Assembly (NCBI RefSeq): GCF_902859695.1
Contig: NZ_CADIJL010000046.1
Location: forward strand, 1-32,125
DNA: 32,125 bases
Direction: 5' to 3'
Origin: Achromobacter ruhlandii
Lineage (GTDB): Bacteria; Pseudomonadota; Gammaproteobacteria; Burkholderiales; Burkholderiaceae_B
Part shown: one piece after another, positions 23,482 to 30,307 of the stretch
Numbering within the stretch: the first letter of the stretch is position 1
How the letters are laid out: the number at the start of each line of letters is the position of its first letter
The notes under the pieces: generated by a model
The model's input: only the letters and a program-made list of their open reading frames with translations
The model's database searches: none
What the model was told of the DNA's origin: nothing
Translations under genes and position numbers: made by a program

Positions 23482-24522
23482 ATGCAGCGCTGGACCCATC
23501 GGCCCGAAGGCTCCAACTGGGGCGACTTCGGACCCGACGACCAACTCGGCCGCCTCAATCTCATCACCGAAGAACAGGTCCTGAAAGGCGCGCGTGAAAT
23601 CCGCGCCGGCAAGACCTTCTGCCTGTCGCTGCCGCTGGACCTGCCCGGCGGCAACGTGCTCAACCCGCGGCGCCATCCGCCGCAACTGAGCCCGACGCGC
23701 CTGGCCGACACGCCCTACCTGAACTTCCCGCTGCGCAACGTCAACCCGGACGCGGTCGACGTACTGAGCGACGACCAGGTGCTGCTGTCGATGCAGTACT
23801 CGACGCAATGGGACGCGCTGGCGCATGTCGGCGCGCTGTTCGACGCCGACGGCGACGGCAAGCCCGAGCTGCGCTACTACAACGGCTACCAGGCCGGCGT
23901 CGACGTCGTCGGCCCGGCCGACGGCGACCACACGGGCTGCGGCTGCAACAGCGGCGGCCCCTCGGCCGCGCTGAAGCTCGGCGTCGAGAACCTGGCGCAG
24001 AAAGGCATGCAGGGCCGCGGCGTGCTGCTGGACCTGGCGCGCCACTACGGCCCCGGCCGCACCCTGATCGGCCACGCCGAGATCCAGCACGTGCTGAAGA
24101 CGGACGGCATCGAGATCGAGCCCGGCGACATGCTGGTGCTGCGCACCGGCTACGCCGAAGCCGTGGTCGCCATGGCCGGCAAGCCCGACGCCGAGGTGCT
24201 GCACACCTACGGCGCCGCGCTCGACGGCACCGACGCCGCGCTGCTGCAGTGGATCACCGACAGCGGCATCGCCGCCATCTGCGCCGACAACTACGCCGTG
24301 GAAGCCTATCCCGCGCGCGAGAAGACCGGTCCGCGCGCCATGCTGCCGCTGCATCACCACTGCCTGTTCAAGCTGGGCCTGCCGTTGGCCGAGCTGTGGT
24401 ACCTGAAGGATCTGGCCGAGTGGCTGCATGGCAACGGCCGCCACCGCTTCATGCTGACCGCCCCGCCGCTGCGCCTGCCGCACGCGATCGGCTCGCCGGT
24501 CACGCCGATCGCCACGGTGTAG
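23482..24522 (+). CDS. Cyclase-family (kynurenine formamidase-like) metal hydrolase
   Basis: The 346-residue protein belongs to the bacterial cyclase/formamidase family, with MQRWTHRPEGSNWGDFGPDDQLGRLNLIT at the start, GRGVLLDLARHYG, GDMLVLRTGYAEAV and CADNYAVEAYP. In kynurenine formamidases the metal motif is HxGTHxDxPxH. Here the aligned stretch is QYSTQWDALAH (105-115), so two His ligands are Gln while Asp111 and His115 remain. This variant defines a separate subgroup, so a formamidase role should not be assumed. It is the last gene of the pca operon, three bases after pcaD, and may open a lactone or cleave an amide of a side substrate. A strong bidirectional terminator follows about 120 bases downstream. 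Confidence 0.88.
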   Translation: MQRWTHRPEGSNWGDFGPDDQLGRLNLITEEQVLKGAREIRAGKTFCLSLPLDLPGGNVLNPRRHPPQLSPTRLADTPYLNFPLRNVNPDAVDVLSDDQVLLSMQYSTQWDALAHVGALFDADGDGKPELRYYNGYQAGVDVVGPADGDHTGCGCNSGGPSAALKLGVENLAQKGMQGRGVLLDLARHYGPGRTLIGHAEIQHVLKTDGIEIEPGDMLVLRTGYAEAVVAMAGKPDAEVLHTYGAALDGTDAALLQWITDSGIAAICADNYAVEAYPAREKTGPRAMLPLHHHCLFKLGLPLAELWYLKDLAEWLHGNGRHRFMLTAPPLRLPHAIGSPVTPIATV

Positions 24523-24643
24523 GCCACGCCTCGGGTCGCGCCGGGCGCGGCCGGGAGGCCCGCCTGGCGGGCTGGGTCGTCAACGACCGTGCCGTGATCC
24601 GGGCCCGCGGTAATCGATCAAGTCCTGCTTGCGACGCGCAGAA

Positions 24644-24677
24644 AAAAGCGCCGGTCCGTTCAACGGCCGGCGCTTTT
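24644..24677. terminator. Bidirectional terminator between pca operon and psiF
   Basis: AAAAGCGCCGG (24644-24654) pairs with CCGGCGCTTTT (24667-24677) around a 12-base loop that can itself pair (CCG/CGG). With A-runs on one side and T-runs on the other, it can serve the plus-strand pca operon and the minus-strand psiF gene, which converge here. Confidence 0.88.
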
Positions 24678-24702
24678 CACTTACGCGGAATCCACGCCGC
24701 GT

Positions 24703-25074
24703 TCAGCCTTTCAGGCAGGTGCTCATGAAGGTCTTGCGCTTGTCGCCGGTCAGCTTCTGTTCGCCGGCCTTGGCGTTGCAGTCCTTCATCTTCTGCTGCT
24801 GCGGCGTCAGCTGCTTGGCGGGCGGCGGCGCCTCGCCCTTCAGGCAGGCGCTCATGTACGTCTTGCGATCATCGCCCTTCTTGCCTTCGGCCGACTTGTT
24901 GCAATCGGCCATGCGCTGCTGCTGCGGGGTCGGCGTCTTGGCTGCCGGCGTGGCGGCGGGCGCGGGGGTCTTGGCGGGTGCGGGCGCGGCGGCCGGCGTC
25001 TGGGCGTGGACGGCGCCCAGGAAACAGGCGGACAACACGATGGCCGAAGCCAATTGGCTAGTACGAGAAAGCAT
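24703..25074 (-). CDS. psiF: PsiF-repeat secreted protein
   Basis: The protein has 123 residues from the ATG at 25074, chosen for its strong ribosome site (GGGAGGAACTC) and a clear signal peptide (MLSRTSQLASAIVLSACFLGAVHA, cleavage after residue 24). An Ala/Pro/Thr linker (25-48) leads to two PsiF repeats, at ~49-80 and ~90-123. Each has the pattern TPQQQ-x-M-x-D-C-N, GD-R-K-x-(Y/F)-M-S-x-C-L-K-G, with two cysteines that probably form a disulfide. PsiF was named for phosphate-starvation induction in E. coli; its function is unknown. I see no Pho box upstream. Confidence 0.92.
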   Translation of the reverse strand: MLSRTSQLASAIVLSACFLGAVHAQTPAAAPAPAKTPAPAATPAAKTPTPQQQRMADCNKSAEGKKGDDRKTYMSACLKGEAPPPAKQLTPQQQKMKDCNAKAGEQKLTGDKRKTFMSTCLKG

Positions 25075-25542
25075 GAGTTCCTCCCTTGATCGCCCGCCGG
25101 CGCCATCCTGGCGCGCGCCCGGGCCGCAAGATCCGCCGGCCAAGTTGCCGGCGTGGTCATCATCGGACAAAGCCGCATGCTTCGCAAGCGTCGAAAGGAC
25201 AACAAATGCTAACGCCGCCGCGATCATTCAGCTTACAGAAAGGTGGTGCCAGACCGTTCCGGCGACGGCCATTTTTCCTCCGAAAACCGTGCACCGCCCA
25301 CCCGCGCCACCGCGCCGAGATTCCACCCAAATCGCCTGAAACGCCCGCAAGTTGGAGACATTCCGATGCACTTGTGGCATCCACGGCGGAATCTGCGGCT
25401 ATCCCCAGCAACCTGTTACCCATTCATCCCTTTGGGCCGTTGTGCCCGGGTCGGGAAAGGTGTGAGATAGACGCATGCCCCGACACGCGACGCCAAAGAC
25501 CGCGACCGGGACGCCCCGGCAGCCGGGCAACAGGAGACCGCC
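25075..25542. other. 468-bp intergenic region between psiF and the FxLYD gene
   Basis: Divergent promoter region. The part near 25200-25300 is relatively AT-rich for this genome. A short frame at 25366-25470 (34 codons, MHLWHPRRNLR...) has a fair ribosome site (GGAG, 25354-25357) but no recognisable similarity. I see no riboswitch, Pho box or terminator. Confidence 0.4.
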
Positions 25543-25878
25543 ATGAAATCCGCCCTCGCCATCCTCGCATTGCTGGCCGGCCTGACCGGCACCGCCAACG
25601 CGCAAAGCCTGTACGGCGTCACGCTCGGCAATATCCAGGCCGTCCGCGACACCAACGAAAACCAGTCCACCATCACCGGTTTGCTCGCCAACCAGTCCAG
25701 CCGCGCCGTCAACTACGTGATGCTGACTTTCGTCCTCTACGACGAGCAGGGCCGCGAGATCGGCCGGGTGCGCGATGACGACATCGGCCCCCTAGCGCCG
25801 GGCCAGATCAAGACCATCCGCGCCATCACGCCGCTCCGATTCGCCAAGGTCACCGCCCTGGACATCCGCGCCCGATAA
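25543..25878 (+). CDS. Small secreted FxLYD-type domain protein
   Basis: The 111-residue protein has a signal peptide (MKSALAILALLAGLTGTANA, cleavage after residue 20). The mature part is a single beta-sandwich-like domain: LGNIQAVRDTNENQSTITGLLANQSSRAVNYVMLTFVLYDEQGREIGRV, DDIGPLAPGQIKTIRAIT. The pattern of a conserved N-Q-S in a 'leftover bonds' strand, then x-x-F-x-L-Y-D, matches FxLYD domains, which are found in many periplasmic or extracytoplasmic proteins of unknown role. It has a ribosome site (ACAGGAGACC) eight bases upstream. No partner gene is evident. Confidence 0.82.
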   Translation: MKSALAILALLAGLTGTANAQSLYGVTLGNIQAVRDTNENQSTITGLLANQSSRAVNYVMLTFVLYDEQGREIGRVRDDDIGPLAPGQIKTIRAITPLRFAKVTALDIRAR

Positions 25879-25960
25879 TCCAAAAAACCCTTATCTGGAT
25901 AGGGTTTAGTCAAGCCGGCGTCAGGCCAATTGTGGGAAAATTCCGCAGCCGACTCGACAA

Positions 25961-25985
25961 AAGGGGCTTCCACACGAAGCCCCTT
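25961..25985. terminator. Hairpin terminator between FxLYD gene and carbonic anhydrase
   Basis: AAGGGGCTTC (25961-25970), loop CACAC, GAAGCCCCTT (25976-25985), followed by GTTG and preceded by an A-run. A weaker hairpin with a bulge (AAACCC...GGGTTT, about 25886-25908) lies just upstream. Together they probably end the FxLYD transcript before the carbonic anhydrase gene. Confidence 0.7.
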
Positions 25986-26043
25986 GTTGCGTCTGCCGGC
26001 ACGCCGGCATGCCCGGCCTCGTTACCAAGGAAGTGAAAAGATC

Positions 26044-26694
26044 ATGTTTCCCAAAAGACTCACCGAAGGCTATCAGTCCTTTCTCGCCGGCCGTTTCCAT
26101 TCCGAACGCAGCCGCTACGAAAAGCTGGCCGAAACTGGGCAAAGCCCGGAAATCCTGATCATCGGCTGTTGCGACTCGCGCGTCTCGCCCGAAGCGATCT
26201 TCGACGCCGGCCCCGGCGAAATGTTCGTCGTGCGCAACGTCGCCAACCTGGTCCCGCCCTGTGATCCCGATTCCGAATCCTCGTACCACGGCACCAGCGC
26301 CGCGATCGAGTTCGCCGTCAACGGCCTGAACGTCAAACACATCGTCGTCCTCGGCCACGCCTCCTGCGGCGGCATCCGCGCCTTCTTCGACGACGCCAAG
26401 CCGCTCACCAAGGGCGACTTCATCGGCAAGTGGATGTCCCAGATCGCGCCCGTCGCCGAAGAACTCGGCCCCGGCGGCGACGACCGCGCCGCCAACCTCA
26501 AGCGCCTCGAACTCGCCGTCATCGGCCACAGCCTGAACAACCTGATGACCTTCCCCTCCATCCGCCGCCGCGTCGAAAGCGGCGACCTGGAGCTGCACGG
26601 CACCTACTTCGGCGTCGCCACCGGCGTCCTGTTCCTGCGCGACCCCTCCACCGGCGAATTCAGTCCCTGCCTGGAAACCGGCCTGCCCGGCTGA
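26044..26694 (+). CDS. can: Beta-class carbonic anhydrase
   Basis: The 216-residue zinc enzyme interconverts CO2 and bicarbonate. The zinc and catalytic residues are Cys42, Asp44 and Arg46 (GCCDSRVSPE) plus His105 and Cys108 (LGHASCGG), all present. GEMFVVRNVANLVPP and the YHGTSAAIEFAVNGL segment confirm the beta class. I start at the ATG at 26044; the open frame extends upstream but without a matching family sequence. The gene seems to be alone in its unit, flanked by hairpins. Confidence 0.95.
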   Translation: MFPKRLTEGYQSFLAGRFHSERSRYEKLAETGQSPEILIIGCCDSRVSPEAIFDAGPGEMFVVRNVANLVPPCDPDSESSYHGTSAAIEFAVNGLNVKHIVVLGHASCGGIRAFFDDAKPLTKGDFIGKWMSQIAPVAEELGPGGDDRAANLKRLELAVIGHSLNNLMTFPSIRRRVESGDLELHGTYFGVATGVLFLRDPSTGEFSPCLETGLPG

Positions 26695-26705
26695 TCGCTC
26701 CGCGA

Positions 26706-26728
26706 ACGCGGCGGCTCGGCCGCCGCGT
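26706..26728. terminator. Hairpin after the carbonic anhydrase gene
   Basis: ACGCGGCGGC, loop TCG, GCCGCCGCGT: a perfect 10-bp stem starting 12 bases after the stop. There is no T-tract, so factor-independent termination may be incomplete. Confidence 0.55.
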
Positions 26729-27007
26729 GCATACCGCCACAGGCAAATAGCGCAGGCGCATCCGCGCCAAGCAAACGCGGTTAGCAACGCCAAACCGTCA
26801 CTGCGCAGCCGCAACATCACACGGCCAGCGCAACGCCATCACCAGCGCGCAGCGTCATCCCCCCGACGCCAGACATCCAAACGCCAAAGAAGGCCGCCCG
26901 CGCGGCCGCCTTTGGCGACCCCGCAAGACCTTCCCTTACCCCCGATCGCTGGCAAAAACGCCAAGCAAACAACTAGCCCCCACGGCCCCCGTTAAGTCTC
27001 ATCGCGA

Positions 27008-27171
27008 GCGGGTGCCGGGGCAGGCGGGGGATGGCGGGGCGTGTAGATGCGCCCGAGGGAATCTGAAGGGAAGGCCGCAGGCCTGGACGAAGATGACGAA
27101 GGGGGAGTCCGGAGCGAACGCTCCGGACCGCAATCGTAGCCCCGCCATCCCCCGCCTGCCCCGGCACCCGC
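27008..27171. repeat. 164-bp element with perfect 33-bp terminal inverted repeats
   Basis: The sequence at 27008-27040 is the exact reverse complement of 27139-27171 (33 of 33). The interior carries a perfect 10-bp hairpin, GTCCGGAGCG-AA-CGCTCCGGAC (27107-27128), and a small GGCC-containing one near 27072-27083. There is no open frame of merit and no clear target-site duplication. It resembles a MITE- or REP/BIME-like element, or a highly structured RNA or terminator, between two converging genes. Confidence 0.8.
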
Positions 27172-27206
27172 GCCTAAAGAACCCAACAACAACGCCAGCA
27201 ATCCCC

Positions 27207-27884
27207 TCAAACCCGATAGGCCTGCGCCAACCTCTCATAATTATTCTTAAGAATGATCCCCGCATAGTAGACATGCTCCCGCATCAGATCCTCGGCCCGC
27301 GCCCCATCCCGCGCAATAATGGCATTCACGATCCGATGATGATCATCATGCGACCGCAGAATGATCCCATGGTCCTCCCACAGGATGATCCGATCCGACG
27401 CATACGGAATCGCCTGCGCCTGCGTCGCGAACCGCTTCACCCACGGATTGCCCGCCGCCTCCAGGATCCCGTTGTGCAGCGTGATGTTGACCTGCTGGTA
27501 CGGCAGATGATCCTCCGCCAGCAGCACGCCCTTGCCGAGAATGCGATCGCCTTCGTCCAGGCAGTTCTTCAGCACCGCCACCGCGTCATTCGATAAACCG
27601 CGCAGCGCCGCCTGCCGACAGGCCAGGCCTTCGAGCGCCGCCCGCACCTCGTAAGCCGCCACGATCTCGGCCAGGTCATAGGCCCGCACGGTGTAGCCGC
27701 GCTTGGGCAGGTGCTCCAGCAGCCCCTCGTTGCCCAGCGTCGCCAGGGCCGCCCGCACCGGCGTGCGCGACACCCCCAGTTTCTCGGCCAGCGGGATTTC
27801 CTCCAGGCGGGCCCCGGGGCTGAACTTGCCATGCAGCACCCAGTCCCGCAGCGTATCGGTCACGTGTTGAGATAGCGTATCCAT
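27207..27884 (-). CDS. GntR-family (FCD domain) transcriptional regulator
   Basis: The protein has 225 residues from the ATG at 27884 (MDTLSQHVTDTLRDWVLHG). The frame stays open to 27965, but that part would overlap the operator. The N-terminal winged helix is at about residues 1-65: GARLEEIPLAEKLGVSRTPV, RAALATLGNEGLLEHLPKRGYTV. The C-terminal FCD ligand-binding helical domain has YEVRAALEGLACRQAA, VNITLHNGILEAAGN and DDHHRIVNAIIARDGARAEDLMREHV, with the His/Asp residues that usually bind a metal and a carboxylate. It is divergent from the SDR-ABC transporter operon and is the probable local repressor. The effector is unknown. Confidence 0.93.
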   Translation of the reverse strand: MDTLSQHVTDTLRDWVLHGKFSPGARLEEIPLAEKLGVSRTPVRAALATLGNEGLLEHLPKRGYTVRAYDLAEIVAAYEVRAALEGLACRQAALRGLSNDAVAVLKNCLDEGDRILGKGVLLAEDHLPYQQVNITLHNGILEAAGNPWVKRFATQAQAIPYASDRIILWEDHGIILRSHDDHHRIVNAIIARDGARAEDLMREHVYYAGIILKNNYERLAQAYRV

Positions 27885-27892
27885 GCCCGCAT

Positions 27893-28020
27893 TGTATACA
27901 TGAAGAATACATGCGACACCGCCCCTTACCACCGCGCTAGGGCTTTCCCCAATGAGAACAGTCAAGGCTCCTCGACAAATACGGGAAACCCCCTATACCT
28001 GCCACCCCTTCATGTATACA
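27893..28020. promoter_or_regulatory. Paired GntR operators in divergent promoter
   Basis: The 12-bp sequence TTCATGTATACA occurs twice in opposite orientation: complementary strand at 27893-27904 (nine bases before the GntR start codon) and plus strand at 28009-28020. Each is centred on the palindrome TGTATACA. This fits VanR/FadR-like GntR sites and implies autoregulation plus control of the operon starting at 28090. Confidence 0.72.
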
Positions 28021-28089
28021 TAATCGCCAAAAATTCAGATCAGCGGACGCCGTTTCCAAGGCAGGCGAATCCGCGCAACAGGAGACAGC

Positions 28090-28881
28090 ATGTCCAATGT
28101 ATCCACGCCGGCCGCGGGCCCGGCCCCGCGGCTCGCGCTCGTCACCGGCGGCGGCGGCGGCATCGGCGCCACCATCTGCCAGGAGCTGGCCCGCGCCGGC
28201 TACCGCGTGGTGGTGTCGGACGTGGACGCCCAGCGCGCCCGTCGCGTGGCCGACGAACTCGGCGCGCCGCACAGCGCCCATGCCTTCGACGTCAGCGACG
28301 AAAGCGCCGTCGAAACGGCGTTCGACCAGATCGAAAAGACTCACGGCCCCATCGCCGTGCTGGTCAGCGCCGCCGGCCTGCTGCTGTTCCAGGCCAACGG
28401 CGAACGCCCGCTGATCAAGGACACCACGCTCGACATCTGGGAACGCAGCTTCGCCGTCAACGCGCGCGGCGTGTTCCTGTGCGGCCGCGCCTACCTGCGC
28501 CGGCGCGAAGCCGCGCCGCTCCAGCATGGCCGCATCGTCACCTTCACCTCGGTCGCCGCGCAGTTGGGCGGCTATCGCTCCAGCGCCTCGTACATCGCCG
28601 CCAAATCCGCCGTGCTGGGCCTGACCAAGGCCATGGCGCGCGAGTCCGCGCACCTGGGCATCACGGTCAACGGCATCGCGCCGGGGCTGATCGACACCGA
28701 CATGCTGCGCAGCACCGTCACCAGCAGCGGTGCGCTGGCCGCCGCGGCGCAGGCGATTCCGCTGGGCCGCATCGGCACGGTGGACGACGTCGCCGCGGCC
28801 GTGCGTTTCCTGGCCTCGGAAGAAGCGGGCTACATCACCGGCAGCGTCATCGACGTGAACGGCGGCTACCGCATGCAATGA
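28090..28881 (+). CDS. Short-chain dehydrogenase/reductase (SDR)
   Basis: The 263-residue SDR has the cofactor loop TGGGGGIG (19-26), DVSD, a modified NNAG (SAAG, 93-96), catalytic Ser154, Tyr168 and Lys172 (FTSVAAQLGGYRSSASYIAAK), and NGIAPGLIDTDM. The C-terminus ITGSVIDVNGGYRMQ is typical of family members. The ribosome site ACAGGAGAC precedes the ATG. It is the first gene of an operon with a branched-chain-type ABC transporter and is divergent from a GntR gene. It therefore probably oxidises or reduces the transported compound; the substrate is unknown. Confidence 0.92.
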   Translation: MSNVSTPAAGPAPRLALVTGGGGGIGATICQELARAGYRVVVSDVDAQRARRVADELGAPHSAHAFDVSDESAVETAFDQIEKTHGPIAVLVSAAGLLLFQANGERPLIKDTTLDIWERSFAVNARGVFLCGRAYLRRREAAPLQHGRIVTFTSVAAQLGGYRSSASYIAAKSAVLGLTKAMARESAHLGITVNGIAPGLIDTDMLRSTVTSSGALAAAAQAIPLGRIGTVDDVAAAVRFLASEEAGYITGSVIDVNGGYRMQ

Positions 28882-28973
28882 ACACTGTGCAGTGAACCCA
28901 ATCCGGCGGCCTAGCCGCCACGCAGCAACGCGCCATGGATAAAGGCGCGCACTCAAAAAACGGGAGACAAACC

Positions 28974-30185
28974 ATGAAGCCCCTTCGCCGCCACGCGGCC
29001 GCCGCGCTATGCGCCCTTGCCCTGGGCGCCTCCGCCCAGGCCCAGCAGGAACCCGGCATCACCGACAAGACCATCCGCATCGGCCTGTTCGCGCCCCTCT
29101 CGGGCAGCGGCATGGCCTACGGTTTCGACGTGCTGAACGCCGCCAAGATGTGGTACGCCAAGGTCAACAAGGAAGGCGGCGTCAACGGCCGCCAGATCGA
29201 ACTGGTGATCGAGGACGACCGCTGCAACGCCAACGACCTGGTGGCGGCGGTCAAGAAGCTGACCGAGCAGGACAAGGTGTTCCTGCTGAACGGCGGCTCG
29301 TGCTCGGCCGCCGTGGTGGCCGCGCGCGAGTACGTCGAGCGCGAGAAGGTGCCGTTGGTCATGCTCAACGCCTCGGGCGACGGCGCGCTGTATCCGCCGT
29401 CCAAGTACATCTACGGCGCGTTCTCGATCTCGCAGCACGCCGTGGGCGGCTCGATGGTGCAGTTCGCCAACGAGCACCTGAAGGCCGCCAAGATCGGCTA
29501 CATCAACCACGACGACGCCTACGGCGGCTGGAACCTGGAAGCCGCGCAGGCCCAGGCCAAGCAGTTGGGCAACGTGAACCTGCAGGTGCAATCGGTCAAT
29601 CCCAACATCACCGACGTCACCGCGCCGATGCTCAAGATCCGCGCCGCCAACCCGGACGTGCTGCTGCTGACGACGTATGCCCGCCCCGCCGCGCTGATCA
29701 TCAAGAAGGCGCAGGAACTGGGCTGGAACAAGCCCATCGTGCTGGCCGTCAACGGCACCGCCGACCTGAAGCAGCTGGTGGAGAACGTCGGCAACAAGGA
29801 CGCCTTCAAGAATGTCTACATCCAGGAAGTGCTGAGCGACATGCCCGGCGGGCCCAAGCTGACCTGGGTCTACGACATGTACAAGCAGGCCTATCCGGAC
29901 CTGGCCGCCAAGCCCGGCCACCCGCAGACCTACATGCCCTACGGCCTGCCGCCGGCGATGGCGGTGGTCAATGCGCTCAAGGCCGCCGGCCCGCAGCCCA
30001 CCCGCGAGAAGGTGCTGGCCGCGCTGGAGACCATGAAGTTCGATTCCGGCGTCATGGCCGGCCCGATCGAGTTCGGCCCGAACGACCGCGCCGCGCAGGA
30101 ATCGGCCATCTACATCAAGTTCGACGGCACCAACATGTCGCTCGTGCCGGGCGCCTTCAAGAGCGTCTGGCAGTACCAACCGTAA
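28974..30185 (+). CDS. Periplasmic substrate-binding protein, branched-chain amino acid ABC type
   Basis: The protein has 403 residues from the ATG at 28974 (MKPLRRHAAAALCALALG), with GGGAG eight bases upstream and a signal peptide cleaved near residue 23 (AQA-Q). The mature part is the two-domain periplasmic binding fold of the LivJ/amide family: IRIGLFAPLSGSGMAYGFDVLNAAKMW, VNGRQIELVIEDDRCNANDLVAAVKKL, INHDDAYGGWNLEAA, NPNITDVTAPMLKIRAANPDVLLL. Such proteins capture amino acids, amides, urea or aromatic acids. The ligand cannot be read from sequence. It sits upstream of livH/livM homologues, separated by two strong hairpins that could keep its expression above that of the permeases. Confidence 0.93.
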   Translation: MKPLRRHAAAALCALALGASAQAQQEPGITDKTIRIGLFAPLSGSGMAYGFDVLNAAKMWYAKVNKEGGVNGRQIELVIEDDRCNANDLVAAVKKLTEQDKVFLLNGGSCSAAVVAAREYVEREKVPLVMLNASGDGALYPPSKYIYGAFSISQHAVGGSMVQFANEHLKAAKIGYINHDDAYGGWNLEAAQAQAKQLGNVNLQVQSVNPNITDVTAPMLKIRAANPDVLLLTTYARPAALIIKKAQELGWNKPIVLAVNGTADLKQLVENVGNKDAFKNVYIQEVLSDMPGGPKLTWVYDMYKQAYPDLAAKPGHPQTYMPYGLPPAMAVVNALKAAGPQPTREKVLAALETMKFDSGVMAGPIEFGPNDRAAQESAIYIKFDGTNMSLVPGAFKSVWQYQP

Positions 30186-30201
30186 CCGCCGACACAGGCC
30201 A

Positions 30202-30260
30202 GTGTGCTGTCCCGTAGATACGTGCGCATGACGTGCGGGCGTATCCGCGGGACAGCGCAC
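30202..30260. promoter_or_regulatory. Long intercistronic stem-loop after the binding-protein gene
   Basis: GCTGTCCCG (30206-30214) pairs with CGGGACAGC (30248-30256), and GATACG (30217-30222) with CGTATC (30240-30245), with extra outer pairs reaching 30202 and 30260. There is no T-tract. The position, 16 bases after the stop, suggests a barrier to 3' exonucleases or an attenuator. Confidence 0.65.
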
Positions 30261-30263
30261 CCA

Positions 30264-30293
30264 GTCCGCGCCGCGGCGCAGCGCCGCGCGGAC
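30264..30293. promoter_or_regulatory. Second GC-rich stem-loop just before livH
   Basis: GTCCGCGC (30264-30271) pairs with GCGCGGAC (30286-30293), with GGCG/CGCC pairs inside. It ends five bases before the GGAG ribosome site (30299-30302) of the permease gene, so it could hinder ribosome access. Confidence 0.6.
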
Positions 30294-30307
30294 CGCCGGA
30301 GACCATC

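Larger units (their letters stand above)
26695..27206. other. 512-bp non-coding gap with several hairpins
   Basis: It holds the can-proximal hairpin, a second long imperfect hairpin at 26882-26917 (CGCCAAAG...CTTTGGCG outer arms, GGCCGC/GCGGCC inner arms), and the 164-bp inverted-repeat element at 27008-27171. The stretch 26729-26880 shows no gene or recognisable element. Open frames here are composition artefacts. Confidence 0.6.

Noticed and set aside
25075..25300. Pho box upstream of psiF
   Set aside because: No pair of CTGTCAT-like direct repeats is visible on the psiF strand, so phosphate control cannot be claimed.
25366..25470. 34-codon frame with a GGAG ribosome site
   Set aside because: It has no similarity I recognise and an Arg-rich composition. 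It could be translated, but the evidence is too thin for a gene call.
27012..27596. Open frames across the 164-bp inverted-repeat element
   Set aside because: The inverted repeat makes similar peptides on both strands (MPGQAGDGGA), and the frames run into the GntR gene in antisense; they are not genes.
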